Shown: in pieces, positions 1 through 12,600 of the stretch
Layout: every line of letters starts with the position of its first letter
Numbering within the stretch: the first letter of the stretch is position 1
Assembly: GCA_008931825.1 (NCBI GenBank)
Contig: QXVZ01003764.1
Location: forward strand, 1 to 23,197
Origin: Phallusia fumigata
Taxonomy: Eukaryota; Chordata; Ascidiacea; Phlebobranchia; Ascidiidae
Direction: 5' to 3'
DNA length: 23,197 bases
Translations under genes and position numbers: made by a program
Notes under the pieces: model-generated
What the model was told of the DNA's origin: nothing
The model's database searches: none
The model's input: the letters and a program-made list of their open reading frames with translations, nothing else

Positions 1-319
1 GACCAAGACATCAGGCAAGGATTAATTTCTTTTATTGTTGATTTTCGATTGGCTCTGTAAAGCAGAAAATTGCATGGTGCATTGTAGTCATGTCAGCGAG
101 ATACGCAACATATTGAAGATCCTTGCTCTCAAGTCAAGAAGTAAAGACAAAAACCAATATAAGGCATTGTATTCAACCCCTAGGAAAGCCCACCAAAACC
201 AATTTTTTAACGAACTGATAACATGCCCGCATAGCCTGCCGACTAAGAAAACCCGCAATTCAAATTCAGGAAATTAAGAAATTTAACAGTATCCTTGAAT
301 AACCAGGTTTTTTTTACAG
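1..319 (+). other. 3' part of actin intron 1
   Basis: This non-coding stretch ends in a T-rich tract and an AG at 318-319 directly before actin codon 42. It is the 3' part of the intron at codons 41/42. The exon with codons 1-41 is not in the window. A small open frame at 35-277 has no recognisable similarity and is regarded as chance. Confidence 0.85.
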
Positions 320-3101
<2,782 letters not shown>

Positions 3102-3149
3102 ATCTTTGTTGTAACTTTTACATCTTTCCTGATTCGACTTACTAATTTA

Positions 3150-3155
3150 AATAAA
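3150..3155 (+). terminator. Actin poly(A) signal AATAAA
   Basis: A canonical AATAAA lies 49 nt after the actin stop codon in an AT-rich 3' UTR, followed about 20 nt later by GT-rich sequence (TGTGTGTTTG). It is the likely cleavage and polyadenylation signal. Confidence 0.75.
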
Positions 3156-4319
3156 TTATTGCATACTACTTACCTGTGTGTTTGAAGGAAATACGTTGAA
3201 AAGGTTGGTTAAAAAAATATACGAAAGAAAGATACAGGTTGGATATACACAGCTTTAAAATGTCGAAGTGACAAGTCGAAAATCGCTTGCCTCTATAGCT
3301 ACAGGTGATGTAAACAGCTTAGGTCAACCTGTTTACTTCGGTTTAGGAAAACAAAAGCTTAAATGACAAATTTTAACTTAATTTAACCTTTTCTACGATC
3401 CGTTTTAAGGAAATTATCATTCGGAACACAAAGCTAAAAAATTTTAATTCAGTCCAGTTTCCGCGAAAAACTTGTGATTTTATCACGCCTTTTACCTTTG
3501 GACATTTAAAGAATAATGCATTGAGGTCATGTGCGTCTGTGGTTAGGGTTCGTGTGAAAAACACGCGACATGAACACACGTGGACATCGTGCATCGGTGA
3601 CGCTTGTGGTTAGCCTTGTGCGTTATGGTATTGACGTATATCGATTGGAATTGGATGATTTGCACATAGGAATGAATTGATCGATATGCAACAAGCACGT
3701 GGGGTCTTTAAGTTAGCACGTAACTGTTAATAATTGTCAGGTTTCGCCTTGTTTTTTCGGAAGGCATATCAAGATTACCTTCGCAAACGCAATTCCTGCA
3801 AAACAGTGTGTTGAAAGTCCGTGAGCAATATTTGGGATTTTGTTTTGTTACCTTAGAGTAAAAACAAAACTTTTGAACCTCATTAAAAGGACAATCAAGG
3901 CCCAAGGAGTGTTATTTTGTCTTTCTGAATTAAACGTTAAAACATTGCTTTTTCCTACGTTTTTAGTTGAGATTTAAAGGTGATTTTGTATGAAGAAACA
4001 TAGCGTTTTAAATCAGCAAGGTCAAACAGGAAATAGCAAAACGACGGCTCCTCAATTAGCAGGACGTAAGAATATCCTAGACCGGAAAATGAGCAATTTA
4101 CGGATTTTGGATTAGTACACCATGGATTGATTGCATAAGCACCAGACTGGACGCATCCCAATAATGACCAGAACAAAATATAGAAAAACAAGCCAACTAA
4201 CCAATTTAACCTTTCATGAAATCAGTCCATTAGTCCAATCACCAGCCATACACAAAACAAGTATACACGTCAAAACTTCATTAGCCCAAACTTCCCTAAT
4301 GTCAGTCAACCAAAGGACG

Positions 4320-4320
4320 N
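4320..4320. other. Assembly gap (single n)
   Basis: A single n. Unlike three other n positions in this window, no duplicated sequence flanks it, so an unknown amount of intergenic sequence may be missing here. Confidence 0.8.
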
Positions 4321-5037
4321 TGCACCTGCGTGTTTATTACATCAAGTCACCACAATCCAATGTATATGAACCGATTAGCCTTTGCCCTGACGTAATACCT
4401 GTGGATACGACAAATAACACAGGCCTGGGTCATAGGTTAAACTGTTGAGAAAATTATTTATCATGAATGGAATTGTATCGTATCGTTTTTTAACATTTTT
4501 TTAATGCGGTGGCGTTCAGTTCCAGATTTAACATTAAGAATAACCAAGAAATTCATATTTCATCCGTTTTCCCGCCATATTTTTTTCAAACGCTGCCGGT
4601 TACGAAACAAGCTGACAGCAAGCAATGTGCCTTGCGTCATCTCACAATCGAAAACAAGACGTCACAATTCATGACTTACTTTTCACGACCGAGAAAATTC
4701 TACGCGCGCACATCATGATAAATCGCTGACCAATACACAAAGACAACCCTTTTCTCACACAACAGGCCACAAGGAGCTTAAAATATTCACACTACATACC
4801 TATTACGTGCCCAAAGCAATGTATATTGACATGTATACGCAGGTGGCACGCAAGACATTCCAGACATAAAACCAACGCTTGGCGAGGAATGCCAAAGTCT
4901 GGCGAAAGAATGACAAATTCCACCGAAAACTTACGTGTTTTTTTGCCCCGACATGAACTACCTAGGACCGTAAAAGGATAAAACCAGTAAGAGCTAATTG
5001 GAATTTGCAGTGGTTTTAGGTTCGCTCAGGGTGCTTA

Positions 5038-5060
5038 GCCCGGTTCAAGCGGTGCCGGGC
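5038..5060. repeat. GC hairpin followed by a T-run
   Basis: A perfect 6-bp inverted repeat, GCCCGG (5038-5043) and CCGGGC (5055-5060), encloses an 11-nt loop and is followed by GCATTTTT. The shape resembles a simple terminator hairpin or the 3' end of a small RNA. No tRNA or other RNA fold fits the preceding sequence, so no gene is called. Confidence 0.35.
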
Positions 5061-5212
5061 GCATTTTTGGTTTCAATGGCATTGCATCGTCGTGGATTGC
5101 AAGCCGGGTGGCATTCGATTTGAAAACGTTATGCGTGCTTAACGGATATTTATTTCAATCATTAACAACCAAGGCATTATTATTTTTATGAGTGTTTTAT
5201 TCTCCTTTGCAG

Positions 5213-5237
5213 GTTGCATTAAACAACTAAAAAAATG
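5213..5237 (+). other. Orphan mini-exon ending in ATG
   Basis: A pyrimidine tract and TTTGCAG (AG at 5211-5212) precede 25 nt that end in an A-rich leader and ATG (5235-5237). The ATG is followed at once by GTAAGA, a good donor. This is the layout of a short 5' exon carrying only the start codon, with either a cis or a trans-spliced acceptor. No downstream exon that would continue it was identified before the next gene, which has its own start, so this may be an alternative first exon or a chance arrangement. Confidence 0.3.
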
Positions 5238-5481
5238 GTAAGACAATCGAAGATCACAACACATATATGTTAAAATCGTGGAAATGGGTTGGTGGCCGAA
5301 GATTTCGAACAAACTTTAGTATTTGTAAAACAAAAACAGACAAACATGGCTAAGGCTAAGGTTAAAAATCGATTTCTTTTTCGACACAAAAAATTGCACC
5401 AGCACGTGCAATAGTTTCGTTTCTCAGTGGCTCGGTAGCATGAACTTGCAGTAACTGGAAACGCTGAATCAAGAGCCGTGC

Positions 5482-5603
5482 GACGTCATCCATCACGTGA
5501 CGGGCCGACGCGAGAAAAAACTAGAACGTCATTCATCGTGGGTGCGTGCGCCTATAAAGCGTCGGGCGACGAGGATAGAAGTAGATTAGTGACATCAATA
5601 TTG
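5482..5603 (+). promoter_or_regulatory. Candidate TATA promoter and leader exon
   Basis: A CTATAAAG TATA box at 5552-5559 sits in a locally GC-rich island. Upstream are a CRE-like GACGTCA (5482-5488), an E-box CACGTG (5494-5499) and a second ACGTCA (5525-5530). About 25-30 nt after the TATA box a start site would give a leader of roughly 20-25 nt ending at 5603, followed by a donor-like GTGAGC. The nearest downstream gene is the Ly6/CCP/VWA gene at 6610, with a possible leader acceptor at CTGCAG (ends 6460) or TTAG (ends 6564). Assignment to that gene is inference. Confidence 0.4.
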
Positions 5604-6609
5604 GTGAGCGACTTTAGTTTAGCCGTTGTTTAGTTGGATTGCCTGCGTCGACGGCGGACTTGCATTTTGTTTTGTGGGAGTAAGTAGAAGTTTTGTATTA
5701 ATATGTGCCGAGGGTTAGTTGCGTATAAAACCTGTTTGGCGTTTACGTAAACATTATTGGCGGAACCGTGCAACAGACGTTGAGTTAACGTCAACACGTA
5801 AAAATCAATAAGTTTGAATGAGTTACTTTATAATTGCGTGATGCAAAAATTTGCGATTGTGTTGATAGCTACCAATTATAACTTATCATATGCAACAATT
5901 TCGATAAGCCTCCAGTTGCACAAAATTTACGTACAGAAAAGCTTAATACGTGGGATTCGACTCCACAACGCTTGTCGGCAATTTATTCGCAAAGTTAATT
6001 CGTCGAGTAAAAGGAATTTTTTAAAACGGTCGGCGCATCCAGTGTTATAAAATATAAAACACGGTAATTGGTGGAAAGTACTTAAACTTGCGTGTATACA
6101 TGTTGCACCAGCGGCAACAGTTCAAAGCGTTCAAACTATGCCGATAGTTAGTTCAAACATAAAAGTCATTCGGTAAACACCATTTGACATTTAGACGTTC
6201 TAAAAACACGTGAAATTACACTGTCGAACTACAAAGGTAATTAGTAGTTACATACGATTGGCATTTTAAACTTCTACCTGACCGCGTACAAGAGAAATTA
6301 AAAACATAGAATCAAACGCATTTTGCTGATTGAGCTTTTGGAAGTTTTGAATCACCTAACGAGAGTTCAGGCAGGTTAATTTGCGTAGACATTGTGCTTC
6401 GCAAATTCCCATGGTAGCGATAACAGTTCGTGCTATGTGATATTTTAATGACCACTGCAGGTGCCAAAAGTCAAGCATTTGATTGTAATGACCCTCACCA
6501 ATTGTCGTTTTTCCCACAAGATACACGCCTTCACAATACGAGTTGAGCTAACTTAAAGCATTAGCCACTGATAATACGTCGCTGCTACCACCGAAAATTT
6601 CGTCACACG
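5604..6609 (+). other. Probable 5' UTR intron and leader of the CCP gene
   Basis: About 1 kb with no recognised coding sequence. The open frame at 5814-6050 has no recognisable domain. If the promoter at 5551 belongs to the gene starting at 6610, this stretch is mainly a 5' UTR intron plus the untranslated part of the first coding exon. The in-frame TAG at 6562-6564 excludes a long upstream extension of the protein. Confidence 0.4.
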
Positions 6610-9600
6610 ATGGCCGCTGTTTCGGTGTTTCTCCGAATTTCTACTCTGATTGTTCTAGCGATAGCGATGATGCCTCATGAAGCTAGAGGTGAGTTTTGAT
6701 TGTTTTCTTGGTAAACATAAAATTTAATATTGTCAGCTTGAATGATCGAGTTAACTTGCGAAAGAATTTTAGTATTGAGGATTTTTACATTGACGGTCTT
6801 GCTGTTTCGTGAAAATGTTATTTTAAATATTTCTTTGTTTAATTGTGTTTAAATAAAGAGCTCTTGAGTTTTATTAAACTATTAGAAAAAATGTCTAAAG
6901 AAGACCAAAACATTGTAAAAAATGAAACAGGATTCTTCTAAAACTATAAATTTTGTCTGTTTTTCGAAAAATTCTCTCTTGCAACAGTTTTTGTTTTTTC
7001 AACCCTCACTTTTTGAATGATTTATACTTTAAGTCTATCAATTGCAGGTATAAAATGCATGGTTTGCGAAAACGCCGTAAGTTACAGAGATTGCGACATG
7101 AAGGGCAAAATCGTCGAATGCGACCGGACTCAGGTACGTAAATTGCCTATCTGTTGTGGGATTTTCGCACACGCAATGCGAATGTGCCAAGTTTTAAGCC
7201 TCTGGAATTATAAAATTGTCGCCTAATGTCAAACTGTCTTCGACATGGGTGCAAATTACGTGTTATAGTGACACGTACTTGTATAAATTGCCAACTTGAG
7301 CAGAGATGTACAGAATTAAATGTATGTTGCTGCTATTTTGCATGTTGTAACGACATTTCACAAAACCTTTGGCAGCAAAACAAGTCCAGCACCACAAAAA
7401 CAAGTGATTTTGCGAAAACGGAAAAAATCCAATTGTTGCATATCGGACGGAAAAAAGTTTGACATGTTTATTGGTCTGACACAAAATATAGTGAAAAAAT
7501 GAAACACAACATTGCAACACTAAGTGTCGCGCTTAATGTACATAATAGTCCCATAGGACGTGGCAAAAACAATTTGTTGAGAAACGGTGAGCTAATGAAA
7601 AACGTGAAGAACTTATCGGAAATATTTCCAAACTGTTTCAAACTTTTAAACAAACGCAAAAAAATAATTTTTTAACGCATTTCATTGGAACCAGTCCTGC
7701 GACGATAAAATCTCCGTGGATCAACAATCGCCTTATACGGCGAAACAAAGAGGCGGGATTAAAAATTCGAACATTCCAGAATTATTACTCGACGCACGTG
7801 ACGCGTAGTCTCAAATCAGCCTGACTGTTTGACACCAAAACACGGGAGCTTACACTTCGCATTGTTCGCAGACAATAGAAAACAGCGATAACGTGTGATA
7901 AGCGGGAAACACCAGCAATGTTTGCCCGGGGCAGTAAGCTCCGTCTTGCACGAGGCTGATTAATAAAGCGTTTTAGGTTTGTTGTCATTTGGTAGGAAAT
8001 GACTTGAGGTTGTGGTACCAGGTTGAACGCACGTGCTATTCATGTAACATGCAAATTTTTGACGTAAGCGCGCAGCCGTTTTCTGGTACACGCCCATAAG
8101 TTTGTAGATTTCCTTCAAACACTACCGACTTTTTAGATGGTGAAAAAACAGTGCCTGTTCCTAAAGTTGAGATTTGACAAAAAAACATTTGGGTTTCTTC
8201 GCCATAATACGATTGTTACCAAATGCGTCCTTCAGGATTTAAGTACAGACCAAACTCTTTAGTGGCAACAGCTTATTTTGTACGGGTACAAAAACAGGTT
8301 ATTTCAGTTCAACTCGGTTTCAGCGCAGAGTCCTTATATTTCACTTAAGTGGTTGGGTATAACCGTTTTCCGAAAGACCACCAACAGAGAAACACAAGTT
8401 CACAACCATCCGAACGAAAACCACAAATTTGTTAAAAAACGAATCAAGACAACTTCTCCATGCATTTATCCGACAAAAAATCGNCGTCCTTCAGGATTTA
8501 AGTACAGACCAAACCCTTTAGTGGCAACAGCTTATTTTGTACGGGTACAAAAACGGGTTATTTAAGTTCAACTCGGTTTCAGCGCACAGTTCTTATATTT
8601 CACTTAAGCGGTTGGGTATAACTGTTTTCCGAAAGACCACCAACAGAGAAGCACAAGTTCACAACCATCCGAACGAAAACCACAAATTTGTCAAAAAACG
8701 AATCAAGACAACTTCTCCATGCATTTATCCGACAAAAAATCGAGACATAGGCGAGGAATCTGACACCGAAGGTGAACTCGGACTTTTCCGAAGCGGTAAT
8801 TTTGGAACACAAAGCCTCACGATCGATACAGTGGCAACATATAGCAAGCGTAGCAATTTTCAGTGCCTGTCTCGGCCACTACTTGATATCCAAGGACGTG
8901 ATTATAACTTTGCCAGAAGCCCATCAAGTACCGGATTGTTCAATTAAGTCGCCTTATTAGCTCATTGGCGTTTTGGCAGGTAGGGTCCCTTTCCGGTTAG
9001 GTCGCGCCCCGAAGCAGGACGCTGGGCGGGTAAATTAAGGAGTTTGGCGATGGTGGGGTGGAGTAATTAGGTGGCGTTTTCTTGTTAAACCGGTTGGTTT
9101 ATTGGAGGGCACGGTTTTCCTGTGGTTTGGAAGTTGAGCTCGCAAAGTGTTACACGTGTTGTGTGATTGGCGGATGGACATACACCGCAAAGCGTGGGCG
9201 CAAATTTGTATCTTGGGATATAGGGCACAATTTGTAATTGGAGATAGACAAAGTAATTTTCTTCTCGAGCATCAGACAGTTGAAAAACAGAATACATTAA
9301 CCTCAAACAAACTTCCTACCTCTAATCGTGAGGATTTTTACACGAGAACAATTTCTGATCTGAAAAAGCTGATGTGGAAAAGTGCAATTGAGTTTCGTGT
9401 CGCAAGCAGACGAAACCAAATATTGCCGGATAAACTAATTTGTGATTGACTTACCACACCTTTTAACATTTTAAGTCACTGCTTTTTACAAGTGCCAGCT
9501 CTTGGAAGTTACCAGTTTGCGGTTGCAACGGCGTGACTTGCATGAACGCCAAAATACCCGTTTTCCTTAATTCGCATTTTAAGACTGGTCTGCATTACCG

Positions 9601-12600
9601 GGTGGCCAAAATTCATTATAAGTCTAACGGGTTTGGCTTAGCTATTTCCAAAGCCGCACCCTGAAGTTTGAAATATTTTTTAGGTTTGTCACGCGAAATT
9701 TGCGCGTGGGTGGTACAGACACCTGCGCTGTTAGGTCGACATTAAGTGGGAACAATTTAACGAGTCAAACACCCAGGACAGTTTTACTTAGGAGTTTTGC
9801 TGCAAGGTCAAACTTTAGGTTTCGAAAAGCACGAACTTGTAACATCGACGCCTTGCACGAAGTTTCTTTGTAAGCAGGGATGTGTTTTTGCAAGAAACTA
9901 AACAGCCTTTCTGAACAAGCGGGTGTTCTTGGAAATGTTTTGCTCAAAGGGCCAAGAGACATACTGATGATTTGTTAAAATTAGAACGTTTTACCGCCGA
10001 GGTGATTTTGAGGGACGCATTTTCGGCGAAAAATCATTTTAACGTTCATGTTTTTGTGCAGGACTCGTGCCAGACCGAGACCAGGATATTCGGGACGCTA
10101 CAGGATAGAAGAACCGTGATCAGAAAATCGTGCAAGTCGGGACGCGCATGCAATCGTAACTACGACCAGGTGATGTTAGATATTTAAGACACCAAGCTAC
10201 AGCTGTCTTAGATGAAAACACACTTATAAGGCGATTATATACGAAAACAGCACAGTACCGTCAGCTTGTAACGTGGGAGATTTGCGCTGGCTAAGGAGTC
10301 GCCAAAAACACTGGCCTGGTCCTTGGCTTATGATCAACGAATTATAAACACAAAATAAACCGATCGTCGACATGGTACAAAATTTATGGCCCGATGTTGT
10401 CACGATTTCGTTTTAAAGCTGTTTTCACTGTAAATTGTAATTTGATTCCTCGCATTTTGGCTCTGGCCACGGTAGTTCTACGGCGTGTTATTGCAAGGTA
10501 AGACAACAGTGATTCGTCATTATTGGCATTTGCGTCCTTTCTCCGCAAGCCGACCAAAAACAGCGAAATTACATTTTCTGCACGCCAAAAAGTTTCCAAA
10601 TCCAAATAAAGTAGTGTAAATGTCACATAAGACGAATCGCCGAATCTCCACGGATGATATAAACTCAAATGGCATGCAACTAAGAAACTCAGTGTGTAGT
10701 TTTGAGACTAATTAATTTGGCCCCGTAAGCTTTGTATTTATGGCGCAACACTCTTTAACTAAATTATTCAATGCTACAGAACCCAGCCATCGCGTGGTCA
10801 CCCACTCAATGCAACGATCACCGTCTTAACTCAGTTTGTCGATGCTGCTGCGGCACAAACGAATGCAACAGGGGAATGTCCAAGTGTTTCGGAGGTAAAA
10901 TTAAGCTCAAAACAGTAATTTTAAACTAGGCGATTATCTCAGGGTTGTACTGCAGGTACATACAACTTTGCCTCAAAAACAAAATTAAACCTGCTACAAA
11001 TGATTTCATGAAATCGTGGTATCGCGCTTTTTATTTATTTTTCCATTTATACGTAGGTTGTCCTTACATCCATTACCATCCCGAGCACGGTTCCTTCAGC
11101 TGCACGAGTGGTACTGCCGAAGGAAGCGTGTGCAAGTTTAAATGCGACTGGGGGTACGAAATACAAGGATCGGCCGCTTCACGATGTGGTAAGTTGAAAA
11201 AACGTGCAATTTAGGTTAAAATTTAATCAGATTTTCGGTCCGTTAAACTATCGAACAACCTGCCTTAAAAGTGAATTTACTATATAGATCAGTTTTAGAC
11301 GTTTTGGCGTTGATTAATTCCGAGTAAAGGTTTTATTTTTTTCATGTACGTAGTTATTAATGAATTGCGGTGACATTTTTTATCTTCTAATAGGTAAAAC
11401 GACACTGTTGTGGCTTGGTTAATCCCTTACGGTCCATATTAACCCGAAATACGTCCGGTACGTCTAGTAGGCTTTCTGCCTAGTGTTGGGACTATTAAAC
11501 TTCGGAGGCAAATATACCTGTCAACAAAAAACATCGATCTAAATTGTTACGGCGAATCGATTTACTTTGCATAGAAACACATTGAGCGGAACAGCAACGT
11601 TTAGGCATTTTCTTTTTTAGGCACGTTTTTGTTTCAAGATGTGATAACAAAGCGTGTGACGCATAGCGTGGCTTGTCTTGATTCAGTTGACCTATACGTC
11701 TTGTCACTATTAATCGGTTTAACAACTTGACCCGGTCGTGGAGCCGGTGACCAAATGATAAAATCCGTAATTCGACGTCGGCACGCATTTCAGTGTCAAG
11801 TCTTAAGATTTATCCATGATTTACCTATAAGATTTTATCTGCTTGGGCGGATTAAACATAAGAATTCAGCAATGACAACCTTTTGGTTACGTGATAATGC
11901 GCGTCATTAAATTAGCAAAAATGCGGTGAAAAAATGACCACTGATTCCTTGTGCGAGATCGACTAAGCCGCTTTGATGCGTCGATACGAAACAAATAGTT
12001 TCGAGCTGTAAGTTTACAGGTCAAAATCAATGTTTGGGCAAATTAGGTAGCGTGTAGCGTCATCGCGTGAGACCCATTGCGAGCGCATACGGTTTATTTT
12101 TAAGCTCTGACGTCTATGCGACTTAAGAACTAATGCCTACTTTTTGCTCAAGGGACAAAAAACTTCGAGTGTAGCACGCAAATATCAATTGACAGAGCGT
12201 TTTCAAGAAATTAAATTGTCACTGCGATTGTATGCAATAATAGTGATTCATAATCTGTTGCAGAGAAAAACAAGAGGTGGAGCTCCCCAACGCCATCCTG
12301 CCGCAGAGTCACATGTAATCCACCAGTGACGGCACCAGTCGATGGCACTTTCTGGTGCACGAGAAACAACAGTGTTGGAAGTATTTGCAGGTCAGTGTAA
12401 ATGGCGTGATTTTTTGGTGTTTAAACTGTGGGTCTACGGTCTGACGCCCTTTAATTAAAGGACAGAGGGATACTTTTAACTGTGAATTATACGCATGCGC
12501 ATATTTGGTCTTGGGATCTGATGCCCCAAAGCTTTCGGGCCAACGATACTTGAATATAAATGACATTACGCAAGGTCAGGAGGAGGCGGCATGCCGAATC

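Larger units (their letters stand above)
3156..5212. other. Intergenic region downstream of actin
   Basis: About 2 kb without a recognisable gene on either strand. Short open frames (for example 3373-3594 minus, 3955-4191 minus, 4131-4448 plus) have no family features or splice context. It contains one assembly gap (4320) and a GC-rich hairpin at 5038-5060. Several CACGTG-like and ACGTCA-like motifs occur singly and are not interpreted. Confidence 0.6.
7048..10894 (+). other. Ly6/uPAR three-finger domain exons
   Basis: Exons 7048-7133, 10062-10169 and 10780-10894 together encode 103 codons bounded by phase-1 introns. The Cys ladder matches the Ly6/uPAR fold: CxxC opening, a Cys 9 residues later, the DSC box, KxC and AC in the middle, and a C-terminal CC-xxxx-CN signature (here CCCGTNECN). 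The fold is an extracellular ligand-binding or protein-interaction module, often GPI-anchored when alone. Here it is followed directly by CCP domains and carries no anchor. Confidence 0.85.

Noticed and set aside
5020-5068. tRNA-like B-box GGTTCAAG followed by a hairpin and T-run
   Set aside because: No A-box, cloverleaf or acceptor stem can be formed around it; recorded only as a hairpin.
8537-8947. A 136-codon open frame in intron 2 of the CCP gene
   Set aside because: It starts inside the divergent duplicate; 6 of 8 allelic differences in the shared part alter the residue, there is no recognisable domain, and it lies within an intron.
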